DNA of 42,529 nucleotides from Kiritimatiellia bacterium (lineage in GTDB: Bacteria; Verrucomicrobiota; Kiritimatiellia; RFP12; UBA1067): contig JAFXIL010000061.1 of assembly GCA_017563185.1 (NCBI GenBank), positions 1 through 42,529 on the forward strand. Direction: 5' to 3'. Made by a program: the position numbers and the translations under genes. The notes below the pieces were generated by a model that worked only from the letters and a program-made list of their open reading frames with translations, ran no database searches and was not told where the DNA came from. Positions 1-6,923 of this stretch are shown here, in pieces. The first letter of the stretch is position 1, and each line of letters opens with the position of its first letter.

Positions 1-319
1 ATTCCGAATCGGGGCTTTTCCGCACGAACCATCTGCCGCATCGCCATCCCACCGCAAGCCGCCTCTCGCCCGGCGACAACTCGCCGTCGCCGTCGAGGTC
101 CGTGCCGAACACCGCCTCCACGCAGTTGGACGGCGTGGCGGCGAAGGCAAGCGAGAACGACACGCGCCTCGTCGCCATGTCAACGGACGGCAGCGGCATG
201 TTCGCCACCGTCTCCATGTCGGCATGCGCCACGGGCGGCAGACTCACCGTCAGCGTACGTGCTAGTACGACTGCGGCGACTGCCGTGAGCAGGATCGCGA
301 TATGTCTTCTGATGGGCAT
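1..319 (-). CDS. Secreted protein, N-terminal fragment (cut by window edge)
   Basis: The first 106 codons of an open frame run off the left edge of the window. The predicted protein begins MPIRRHIAILLTAVAAVV, a basic start followed by a hydrophobic stretch, so it is probably exported. A short acidic segment near residues 78-88 (DLDGDGELSPGE) resembles a calcium-binding EF-hand or dockerin-type loop. The family is not recognised. The ATG is chosen because an extended -10 box ends exactly 6 nt upstream, which would give a leaderless message. The function is unknown. Confidence 0.6.
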   Translation of the reverse strand, partial: MPIRRHIAILLTAVAAVVLARTLTVSLPPVAHADMETVANMPLPSVDMATRRVSFSLAFAATPSNCVEAVFGTDLDGDGELSPGERRLAVGWRCGRWFVRKSPDSE

Positions 320-325
320 GCGGAC

Positions 326-334
326 ATTATAGCA
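326..334 (-). promoter_or_regulatory. Extended -10 promoter, leaderless start
   Basis: Read on the minus strand the sequence is TGCTATAAT, a perfect extended -10 element. Only 6 nt separate it from the ATG at 319, so transcription should begin at or within a base of the start codon. No clear -35 box is visible. Confidence 0.6.
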
Positions 335-417
335 TTTCACACAGGGCTCATGTTGATTAATTCCGATGTGAACTGGGAATGCGGTTCGGTGTGTGCCCCT
401 CTTCGTCCACGCTAGAA

Positions 418-714
418 TCAAGATCCGCCGTCTTTGGGCTTCTGGGCGGGATCTGCCATCACCGGCGGAGGGATGTAGTCCGCCGTGATGCCGTCGCCTT
501 TGGTATGCAGGCAGCAGCACACGGCCATCTGGCGGGCGCGGTTGACGAGCGTGTTCCCGACAGGAATCTTTAGCAGATTTCCCAGGCCAATCTTAAAGGC
601 AACTTCGGACGCCTTGCCGACAGGCACGTTCTGGGCGAACACGACAGAACCAACAACGGCAAATGTCCCGACGACAACCCGTTTCATCACTTTAGACAAA
701 AGCATACTCATCAT
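418..714 (-). CDS. Small exported or membrane protein of unknown function
   Basis: This 98-aa frame begins MMSMLLSKVMKRVVVG. A hydrophobic segment at about residues 12-28 (VVVGTFAVVGSVVFAQ) looks like a signal peptide or single membrane anchor. The C-terminal half holds a Cys triplet (CCCLH) and a proline-rich end. The frame stays open far upstream, but that extension runs through intergenic repeats. The start is therefore placed at the first Met after a weak GAGAG ribosome site; three other Met codons lie within 30 nt. It matches no family I recognise. An 18-bp perfect palindrome lies 25 nt upstream. Confidence 0.45.
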   Translation of the reverse strand: MMSMLLSKVMKRVVVGTFAVVGSVVFAQNVPVGKASEVAFKIGLGNLLKIPVGNTLVNRARQMAVCCCLHTKGDGITADYIPPPVMADPAQKPKDGGS

Positions 715-738
715 TCTCTCTGCACACTTGACGATGTC

Positions 739-756
739 CACAGTTTGCAAACTGTG
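739..756. promoter_or_regulatory. Perfect 18-bp palindrome, candidate operator
   Basis: CACAGTTTGCAAACTGTG is its own reverse complement with no spacer. It sits 25 nt upstream of the start of the small exported protein at 714, a usual position for an operator bound by a dimeric repressor. No -10 box was found next to it. An RNA hairpin is the alternative. Confidence 0.4.
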
Positions 757-933
757 AAACGTGTTTGACGACGCACCATTCGATCTCCTCGCCGACAAGC
801 CGATGGCACCCTGACTTGGAAAGCACCCCTGCCAGAGCATCCGCTCCGCGGACTCGCTGCGCTCGGAGGATATTCCATCTTGGCGGCGCTTCAACCACCC
901 GCCGGCCACCACCGCATTTCGCAAAGTCCGGCG

Positions 934-1027
934 GTAGGGTCACGCGTCCCGCATGACCGCCATCTCCCGGTGGGGCGAGGCGTCCCGCCTAGCCGCCAAG
1001 TAGGGTCGCTCGTCCTGCGTGACCGTG
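934..1027. repeat. Three imperfect copies of a ~28-bp GC-rich palindromic unit
   Basis: Copies begin at 934, 970 and 1000. Each has the form GTRGGG...CGTCC...(T/A)GACCG or a close variant. Each has partial internal symmetry; in the second copy GGC-AGGCG faces CGCCT-GCC around a TCC loop. The remainder of 715-1061 (about 350 bp) holds no gene that I can support. Confidence 0.5.
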
Positions 1028-1061
1028 TTTGCCGCCGACGGATTACCCGCGACACATCCGC

Positions 1062-1615
1062 CTAGCGCATCGCATCGACGATCCGCCTGACATCCAGCAA
1101 TGTATTCTCCGCACCCAACGAGATGCGGATCACGCCCTTCGCCAGTCGCACCGGAAGCCGAATCGCCTTCAGCACATGCGACACCTGCGTGTTCTGCGAA
1201 TCGCTCGACGAAAGAAAATCCACGCCAAGTTTCCTTGCGTCAATCGGGATGTGTCCGACGGCCTGGACCGCATCCGTGTGAAACAGCGCCCCTCGCGAAT
1301 GGGCTTCTGCCGCAAGCGCCCCCACGTCATTGACGGTTCCAATCTCGTTGTTGGCCGTCATGACCGAAACCAATCCAATCCCTTTCTGCCATGCGTCGGC
1401 AATCTGCCGTACGCCAATCACGCCGTTCCTTGTCGGTCGTGCATACACCACCATCCGTCCCCTTACCGCCTCATGTGCAGCGGCGTTCAAGACGGCGTGG
1501 TGTTCATACGCCGAGACCAGCAAACCTCCTTCCGAGCCCTTGACCGCCCAGTTATCCGCCTCCGTCCCACCGCTTGTGAAAAAAATCTCCTCCGGTTCCG
1601 CTCTTTTGCGAACAT
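1062..1615 (-). pseudogene. Cysteine desulfurase (NifS/IscS class) remnant with internal deletion
   Basis: The frame carries strong aminotransferase class V signatures: EEIFFTSGGTEADNWAVKG, SVMTANNEIGTV, LFHTDAVQAVGHIPID, LGVDFLS and, at the C-terminus, SHVLKAI followed by GVIRISLGAENT. In intact enzymes VDFLS leads into SAHK (the PLP lysine). About 150-200 residues later the loop with the catalytic cysteine precedes SHVLKAI. Here LS joins almost directly to DSQNTQVSHVLKAI, so the PLP lysine and the sulfur-accepting cysteine are both missing. The N-terminal ~60 residues are also absent; at that end the frame runs into an AlbA_2-like fragment in another frame. It cannot be active. Confidence 0.85.
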
Positions 1616-1912
1616 CAGATAAGCGGCTCGCGTGATCTCCGATTCCGACTTGACCCATTCCAGTTTCAACAAGACTTCCCACGGGTCTTCATCTTCGGAA
1701 TAGGAGCGCCGTTTTTTCTCAACAGACCGTCTCATGTACTTGCGTACGGCCTCCATGTCGAGATCGTCCTTCGTCGCGCCCGGCACGAAAACGGCATCCA
1801 TGCTTGCGCCCGTAGATTTCAGATGGCATTCGGCAATCTCCGTCGGCGTCATCTGGTGGTTCACGCTGCCCTTGCGGATGTAACACCGTCCCTTGCAGGC
1901 AACTGGTTTGTG
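1616..1912 (-). pseudogene. AlbA_2/Schlafen-like ATP-binding regulator, internal fragment
   Basis: The translation contains KPVACKGRCYIRKGSVNHQMT followed by PTEIAE, the hallmark of the AlbA_2 (Schlafen-like) domain of COG2865 proteins, and then LLKLEWVKSESEITRAAYLMF, also typical of that family. The N-terminus is missing: upstream codons are the antisense of an HsdS fragment. The C-terminal part is missing too, because the frame meets the cysteine desulfurase remnant. Such genes often sit inside type I restriction loci, which fits the HsdS fragment alongside. It is a broken fragment without its own start. Confidence 0.7.
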
Positions 1913-2593
1913 CAGTTCGACTTCCCGGACAAGAACGGCAAGCCCTGCAAATCCTCCGGCGGCAAGATGGTCTGAAACGAGCAGCTCAAGCGCGAAGTGC
2001 CGGAGGGGTGGGAAGCAAAACGACTTGAACAAGTATGCGACAGAATTCAGTCAGGTGGCACGCCGGAATCAAAAAACGAAGCGTATTATGGAGGATCAAT
2101 CCCTTGGTTCACAACGCAAGAACTGAAAGATTCATGTGTGTCTCATAGCGCAAAAACAATAACGCCTGAAGCAGTAAGCAGTAGTGCAACGAAAATATTT
2201 CCCACTGGAACTGTGCTTTTGGCTATTTACGCCGCGCCAACTGTTGGTCGATTAGCCTTGTTATCTGTTGATGCAACATTCAATCAGGCGTGTTGTGGAT
2301 TTGTGGCTGGAAAGGATATATCAAAAGAGTATCTGTTTATCACTTTATATGAAGCACGAGCCAAATTAAATTCTATCGCGGATGGGACGGCGCAGAAAAA
2401 TCTATCAGTAGGACGAATGAGGGCATTTGACATATTGGTTCCAGAGAAATCAGTCATGGCACAATGGCGAGGAGTGACTGAGCCGATTTTTGATTCCATA
2501 AAGATTGCCAGTGCCAACATCGACGATCTTACAAGTTGCAGAGACCGGATTCTCCCACTTCTGATGAACGGGCAAGTTGAAGTGGCGGGATAG
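1904..2593 (+). pseudogene. hsdS: Type I restriction specificity subunit (HsdS), C-terminal half
   Basis: The frame starts inside a gene with WFVQFDFPDKNGKPC...SSGGKMV, the conserved spacer before the second target-recognition domain. It is interrupted by TGA at 1973-1975 where family members usually have Trp (KMVWNEQL), then continues NEQLKREVPEGWEAKRLEQV...GGTPESKN..YYGG.IPWFTTQEL to a normal C-terminus ending MNGQVEVAG. A GTG at 1997 could start a 198-aa half-protein. The first recognition domain is absent and no hsdM or hsdR is in the window, so it is probably dead. A half-HsdS acting as a dimer is a remote alternative. Confidence 0.8.
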
Positions 2594-2715
2594 GGTGTAC
2601 GCCACTACCCTGCAATGAGTCACCACGACACAACGCAGAAGATGCGCCAGATCCGTTTCGGGCTAATCGAAAGTTCTACTTGCGATTGACACAGAGATAT
2701 GATGTCATACGCGCC

Positions 2716-3891
2716 ATGAAAAACATTTCAAGAGACATTGCACCGTATGCAAAATCGCTTGCGATGCAGTTTCCTGTACTTTCCATACAGGGGCCGCGCC
2801 AATCAGGCAAAACAACTCTTGCCCGCACGCTTTTCCCTGATTACGGCTATGTCAATCTTGAACATCCCGACACCCGTGCGGAGGCGGAAGGTGCTTCGTT
2901 TCTACGTCTGCACCCCGCGCCACTCATCATCGACGAAGTCCAGCGCATGCCGTCTCTTTTGAGCCGGATTCAGGTTGCGGTTGACGAACGCCCCGGCGAG
3001 AATGGGCTGTATGTCCTGACGAGATCGCACCAACCCGCCTTGCGGTCGGGTGTCGGACAGTCGCTCGCGGGACGCGTCGGCGGCTTGACACTCCTTCCGC
3101 TTTCTCTCGCCGAGCTGTCGGCGGCGGGAATTCATTCCGAGCGAGAGCGTCGCCTTGTCGAAGGGTTCATGCCGAGGCTGTTTTCGGAGCGCCAGTCTTC
3201 CTTTGAACTGTACCGGAACTACGCGGCGACATGCCTCGAAAAGGACGTGTCCCAGTTGACCCGCCTGCGGGAGCGACGTCCTTTCGAGACATTCGTCCGG
3301 CTTCTTGCGGGGCGGGTGGGACAACTTTACAACAGCGCGGGAATCTCGGACGAAACAGGCGTCAGCGCGCCGACGTTGCGTGGCTGGCTTTCGATTCTTG
3401 AAGCCTGTCACCTCGTATTCGTCCTGCCACCGTACTACCGCAACTTCGGCAAACGCTTCGTCAAGACGCCGAAGGTGTATTTCACCGAGCCCGGACTTGC
3501 GGCCTGGCAACTCGGCATAAGGGACAGCGGACAGGCCGTTCGCGATCCTGCGTTTGGAGGGCTGTTCGAAAACATGGTCGTCGTCGAGGCGCTCAAGACG
3601 CGGCTCAATGCCGGCCGGACGCCCGACCTCTACTTTATCCGCGATCAGTACGGCACGGAAATCGATCTGGTCGTTGAAGACGGGAGATCGCTCCACTTGT
3701 TTGAAATCAAGTCTTCCACATCGTTCTCCACAGATTTCACGCGCAATCTCGATGCCGTCCGCCGTGCGATTTCCGACGTCGCATCCGCAACGGTCGTATA
3801 TGGCGGCGATTCTCCCGCGGCGGTACGGGACATTGCGTTTGTGCCCTTCCGCGACTTGGCCGCGCACATGCGACGCCTTGGACTCGCATAG
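2716..3891 (+). CDS. AAA_14 / DUF4143 ATPase
   Basis: This 391-aa protein has an AAA_14 domain followed by DUF4143. Walker A is GPRQSGKT (about residues 26-33). Walker B is PLIIDEVQ. A winged-helix-like centre follows (GVSAPTLRGWLSILEA), then a C-terminal nuclease-like fold with FENMVVVEAL and EIDLVVE...LFEIKSS, resembling the D/E-(D/E)xK core of PD-(D/E)xK proteins. In relatives the sensor motif reads LTGSHQ; here it is LTRSHQ (Gly to Arg), which may impair ATP hydrolysis. The ATG at 2716 opens MKNISRD; an in-frame upstream start at 2680 has no family support. Its role is unknown, though this family is abundant in gut anaerobes and often found beside defence or mobile genes. Confidence 0.85.
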   Translation: MKNISRDIAPYAKSLAMQFPVLSIQGPRQSGKTTLARTLFPDYGYVNLEHPDTRAEAEGASFLRLHPAPLIIDEVQRMPSLLSRIQVAVDERPGENGLYVLTRSHQPALRSGVGQSLAGRVGGLTLLPLSLAELSAAGIHSERERRLVEGFMPRLFSERQSSFELYRNYAATCLEKDVSQLTRLRERRPFETFVRLLAGRVGQLYNSAGISDETGVSAPTLRGWLSILEACHLVFVLPPYYRNFGKRFVKTPKVYFTEPGLAAWQLGIRDSGQAVRDPAFGGLFENMVVVEALKTRLNAGRTPDLYFIRDQYGTEIDLVVEDGRSLHLFEIKSSTSFSTDFTRNLDAVRRAISDVASATVVYGGDSPAAVRDIAFVPFRDLAAHMRRLGLA

Positions 3892-4280
3892 CCGTCTCGG
3901 CGCGTGAGGACACATCACACAGCGGCAGGGCGCAATGTCCCCATCGCGTCGCTCCGCTTCTGAGCCTCGCACGTGGCGATGATCGCCGCAGACGCAGACG
4001 CCACGAGGGAAACGGGGTACGGCCTTGCGCGAAGCCACCTTTCGACTCCTCGGAATCCCGCGAACGCGCACCCTGCCGCCCTCACCACCCAACCGGTAAT
4101 TCGCTTTCACTTCACTGTCGTACGCATGTGGCTCTCCTAATCGCGCTGTCGTTCTGCCGCACGACCATAACTACTCCACCACTCCTACTCCAGCAATAGG
4201 GTCTGTCCCTCTCACGCTCCTATGGGATAGCATCCCCAAACATGGCGGCGTTCCACCGCACCTTTGGAACAAGACAACCT
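3892..4280. other. Gene-free stretch
   Basis: No credible gene is seen here. The long antisense frame that enters from the ATPase is a shadow. The stretch contains a degenerate copy of the GGGACTGTCCC palindrome at 4199-4209 and the first of two 10-bp CCTATGGGAT copies (4219-4228; the second is at 4335-4344). Confidence 0.5.
4199..4209. repeat. Degenerate GGGNCTGTCCC palindrome
   Basis: GGGTCTGTCCC differs by one base from the GGGACTGTCCC core found at 32335-32347 and 33369-33380. Confidence 0.35.
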
Positions 4281-4320
4281 GAAAAAAGCGAGCGGAAGCC
4301 AATGAAATCAGGGCTTCCGC
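4281..4320 (-). terminator. Rho-independent terminator of the small membrane protein cluster
   Basis: On the minus strand a perfect 9-bp stem (GCGGAAGCC pairing with GGCTTCCGC, 11-nt loop) is followed by TCGCTTTTTTC. It lies about 65 nt downstream of the lipoprotein stop codon at 4383 and is the clearest intrinsic terminator in the window. Confidence 0.85.
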
Positions 4321-4382
4321 AGACCAACTACGCACCTATGGGATGGTAGTGGTTTAGGCTATGTTTTAGTTGAATCGTGGGG

Positions 4383-4790
4383 CTAGATGACCGGGAAGTC
4401 AAACTTCTCGACCCGCCACTTGCCGCCCAGCTTGATGAGCGTCAGCGGCGTGTCTTGCCCGTTGATCTTGACCGACACCGTCACCTTGTCACCATCGGAA
4501 GGGATGTCACCGATCTCGTACTTCAGATCATCGTACGTCTCCTTGAATTTAGTAGCCTCCTTCTCGCCAAACAATTTAGCGATCTCATCGTATTTGCGCT
4601 CGGCACGGTCTATCCATGCCAACATTTCCCCTGTTGACATCTGCCTCATGCCGTCGAAGTCAGCATCCTCCAAGCAATCCACGTACTTTTTCGTAACACT
4701 GCTTGCTGAATCACCTCCGCCGCACCCGACAATGCCGAGCACCAACGTGGCCATAACAGCATACACGACCAGTTTCATTTGCTTTCTCAT
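4383..4790 (-). CDS. Lipoprotein, DUF4878-like
   Basis: This 135-aa protein has a signal sequence ending in the lipobox LGIVGC with Cys at about residue 23, followed by GGGDSASS, so it should be lipid-anchored. The mature part begins with a helix (VTKKYVDCLEDADFDGMRQM) and ends in beta strands with KWRVEKFDFPVI. That is the layout of the small NTF2-like DUF4878 lipoproteins. A good ribosome site (AAGGAAG) precedes the ATG. It is the last gene before the terminator and lies 15 nt from the gene upstream. Its function is unknown. Confidence 0.8.
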   Translation of the reverse strand: MRKQMKLVVYAVMATLVLGIVGCGGGDSASSVTKKYVDCLEDADFDGMRQMSTGEMLAWIDRAERKYDEIAKLFGEKEATKFKETYDDLKYEIGDIPSDGDKVTVSVKINGQDTPLTLIKLGGKWRVEKFDFPVI

Positions 4791-4805
4791 TTTTCGCTTC
4801 CTTTC

Positions 4806-5096
4806 TTAGTCAAGGGTAAACACGTCGGGAAACACCTTCGCGAATTTCGGCGCAATCTTCTTCTTTGAAACAGAGACCCGCACCTTGACGATGAAACCGC
4901 CGTTCTGCACTTGGGTATCCATCACCTCGAATGATCGGACATCGGCTTCCGTGATCGTCTTTATCTGAGCAACCACCTTGTCTCTATTCTCCTGAATCCG
5001 AGTCTTTGAATCTATCCAAGTACCGATAGTCCTCCACACCGCCTCGCGAATCGCCCAAAGTACCGCTGCATCCCTTGTCTTTCCTTTTCCTTGCAC
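4806..5096 (-). CDS. Small FlgT/LPP20-like domain protein, possibly 5'-truncated
   Basis: This 96-aa frame starts at GTG. The residues KGKTRDAAVLWAIREAVWRTIG, SKTRIQENRDKVVAQI and the strand GGFIVKVRVSVS follow the pattern of LPP20/FlgT N-terminal domains (Al..Av....G, T.v.n, g.y.v.v...v). The family-like reading extends upstream of the GTG (KVIRITVQGKGKT), yet no start lies between it and an in-frame TAA. No signal peptide remains although relatives are exported. The frame is cut just at a GGACTGTCC repeat (5135-5146), so the gene has probably lost its 5' end. Confidence 0.5.
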   Translation of the reverse strand: MQGKGKTRDAAVLWAIREAVWRTIGTWIDSKTRIQENRDKVVAQIKTITEADVRSFEVMDTQVQNGGFIVKVRVSVSKKKIAPKFAKVFPDVFTLD

Positions 5097-5134
5097 GGTG
5101 ATACGTATTACCTTTGAATCCTTTGTGGCCTTTT

Positions 5135-5146
5135 GGACTGTCCCCC
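5135..5146. repeat. GGACTGTCCCCC, copy of the palindromic repeat
   Basis: This copy lies between the stop codon of the DUF2752 gene (5152-5154) and the start of the FlgT/LPP20-like frame, where family-like coding sequence appears to be lost. Confidence 0.5.
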
Positions 5147-5151
5147 GTTAC

Positions 5152-5616
5152 TTAGTTCCAGAAACTCAACGCAATTTCCATTCCTCGGTACAGATAACAG
5201 CGTGGGTCGTAAATCATCGGGTATGGGCCATCTGGGAAAAACATCGCAATTCTTACGGCATAATATGCAAGCGAACCAATCAATATCGTCCATATCCACC
5301 TCTGAGAGCAAAGCCAATTGACCACCCAGAAATCAATCCGTATCGAATTTGCGGCTATTGTTAAGATGTAAGGAATAAGGAGAGCATGGTAACGCAACGA
5401 CTCAATAACCTCTCCACGAAGAAACGCAAGTCCAGCATGTGTCAAACCACACCCTGGACAGGGCAATCCCGTAACTGCCCTAAAAACGCAGAGTTGCGTA
5501 CTCTGTAGGAGAAAATAGTTTACAGCTGCGACAACAGATATTACGCCGCTGCAAACTATTACCCCAGCACAGAAAGCCGATATGGCCTTACTTGTTCGCC
5601 GCCGCGTCAATCGCAT
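5152..5616 (-). CDS. DUF2752 integral membrane protein
   Basis: This 154-aa protein carries the DUF2752 signature GLPCPGCGLTHAGLAFLRG at about residues 50-68 (CPxCG followed by L-T). Hydrophobic segments lie at roughly residues 10-38, 78-98 and 107-127. DUF2752 proteins are small inner-membrane proteins of unknown function. The ATG at 5616 overlaps the end of the upstream gene by 29 nt, which suggests translational coupling. The last codons (SFWN) run to the edge of the GGACTGTCC repeat. Confidence 0.85.
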   Translation of the reverse strand: MRLTRRRTSKAISAFCAGVIVCSGVISVVAAVNYFLLQSTQLCVFRAVTGLPCPGCGLTHAGLAFLRGEVIESLRYHALLIPYILTIAANSIRIDFWVVNWLCSQRWIWTILIGSLAYYAVRIAMFFPDGPYPMIYDPRCYLYRGMEIALSFWN

Positions 5617-5968
5617 TAAGTCTCTTGATCAGACCCACCACATACATCGGTCCCAACAACCCGCAGAAAAGAGCCGCAACGCCCATGACCTTCATGTTAG
5701 GTGCTACATTGGCAATCCCGAGTTCCTGTTCCTTCTTAGTGAGAATCGGATCCAAGATGAGTGCGCTGACGATCGGGAGCAGAACACAAATGACATTTCG
5801 ACCTGTTGATTCGGGAAAGTCTTTGCCTAACACCTGAGATGCTGCCTTGAGAACCCCTAGATGAACTAAGACAAAAGGAATCCAACAGCAACACATCGAG
5901 AGATACAGGAGAGCCACATTCGGCTCTTCTCCCCGATTGTACCCCATGAATCCGTGACCTTTCGCCAT
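5588..5968 (-). CDS. Small membrane protein, unknown family
   Basis: This 126-aa protein has hydrophobic segments at about residues 17-38, 58-76 and 91-112, with charged loops between them. A CCC triplet lies in the first segment. A purine-rich leader (A10 then GAAAGGTAGG) precedes the ATG. It overlaps the DUF2752 gene and follows the zinc-ribbon/TM2 gene, so it is probably in the same transcript. I do not recognise the family. The neighbours suggest a small envelope-protein cluster. Confidence 0.7.
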   Translation of the reverse strand: MAKGHGFMGYNRGEEPNVALLYLSMCCCWIPFVLVHLGVLKAASQVLGKDFPESTGRNVICVLLPIVSALILDPILTKKEQELGIANVAPNMKVMGVAALFCGLLGPMYVVGLIKRLNAIDAAANK

Positions 5969-6085
5969 GTGAATGACCTACCTTTCTTTTTTTTTTGCGA
6001 ACAGCAAACGATGGCGCTATTATCCACTCGGACATAGAGACCGTTAACTGAACAGCATTTTGCATTCTATCAAACTATTCTTGCC

Positions 6086-6493
6086 TCATTTGCTGAACGG
6101 CACACCTGAAGCGTCTTTATCAACAGTTACTGCCTCTATGATTCCCCAAATCCACGAGACAAACGCCAAAATGCCGCAAGATAAAACTGTGAGGCAAAGC
6201 TGAAGGATACCCTTTGCCGTATATCCAGCATAAAAATTATGAACTCCAAATTCACCTAACAAAATACCAAGCACCAAAAACGTTGTCTTGTTTTTCGCTG
6301 TGCCATCTTGCTGCTGCACCACAGTCTTTTGCACATTCAGAGCATATCCACATTCTACACAAACAATCTGTTCTGTCGCAATTTCAACGCCACAGTTTGG
6401 ACAGTACTTATTCCCCTTGCGAGGATCGCAGCCACAACCCATGCATGCCAAGGCGGCGGCGTCCACTTCCTTACCGCAATTTTTGCAAAACAT
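6086..6493 (-). CDS. Zinc-ribbon and TM2 domain membrane protein
   Basis: The protein opens MFCKNCGKEV and carries two zinc-ribbon units (CxxC...CxxC: CKNC/CMGC and CPNC/CVEC) in the first ~50 residues. A short linker leads to a TM2 domain: KTTFLVLGILLGEFGVHNFY, then AGYTAKGILQL and SWIWGIIEAVTV. TM2 proteins are two-helix membrane proteins common in host-associated bacteria; their function is mostly unknown. The ATG at 6493 is preferred over GTG at 6499 because relatives start at the first zinc-ribbon and AGAGAG lies at a suitable distance. Confidence 0.9.
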   Translation of the reverse strand: MFCKNCGKEVDAAALACMGCGCDPRKGNKYCPNCGVEIATEQIVCVECGYALNVQKTVVQQQDGTAKNKTTFLVLGILLGEFGVHNFYAGYTAKGILQLCLTVLSCGILAFVSWIWGIIEAVTVDKDASGVPFSK

Positions 6494-6740
6494 ACTCACT
6501 CTCTTTCTTAGCGCCTTCTACCGCACTTACAACACGTACTTCTCCCATAATCGTTGAAACCATGCACAGTTTCTGGAAAACCTTCCTGAGCGCGCACGTT
6601 CGCATCTGCTGCCATACTTTTTCCTACTTCCTTTTGCCCTTGTTCCGTTTGCGGCAAAAGAAAGAGGGCGTAATCCTCTGCCGTGTTGTGAGCTCAAGCG
6701 GCTAATACTTGAATCTCATTACATTATTAGCAAAAGTGAT

Positions 6741-6797
6741 GAGGACGTTACACTTCAAACGAAAAAAGTTTGAAAAAACTGTGGCTTGGCGTACGAC
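6741..6797. repeat. 57-bp direct repeat, left copy
   Basis: It begins GAGGACGTTACACTTCAAAC and includes a small inverted repeat, TTCAAAC then an A-rich loop then GTTTGAA. The right copy is at 8131-8187. The two differ at only a handful of positions including one A in a homopolymer. They enclose one gene, the AAA_14/DUF4143 ATPase. Confidence 0.85.
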
Positions 6798-6827
6798 GCG
6801 GCGGAGTTCGTGCCGCCGAGAACTATA

Positions 6828-6870
6828 CCATTCTAGTGCCTTGAACAGTTCGGTATTTGCCATTCTAGTG
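6828..6870. promoter_or_regulatory. Two 11-bp direct repeats 32 bp apart upstream of the ATPase promoter
   Basis: CCATTCTAGTG occurs at 6828-6838 and 6860-6870, a spacing of three DNA turns, ending 17 bp before the -35 box at 6888. This is the arrangement of paired activator or repressor sites. A hairpin (CGGCGG/CCGCCG) lies just before at 6799-6818. The rest of 6494-6923 holds no gene. Confidence 0.45.
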
Positions 6871-6887
6871 GATGCACTGGTTTGGCA

Positions 6888-6916
6888 TTGACAGGAAATG
6901 CCAGATCTGGTACACT
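6888..6916 (+). promoter_or_regulatory. Near-consensus sigma-70 promoter with leaderless start
   Basis: TTGACA (6888-6893), a 17-bp spacer, and TACACT (6911-6916). The ATG follows after 7 nt (6924), so the transcript should begin at or one base before the start codon. No ribosome site can be present on that mRNA. Confidence 0.8.
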
Positions 6917-6923
6917 GTGAACC

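Noticed and set aside
2902-4110. 402-aa minus-strand frame over the first ATPase and the gap after it
   Set aside because: Antisense to a clear AAA_14 gene; the part in the gap shows no family resemblance.
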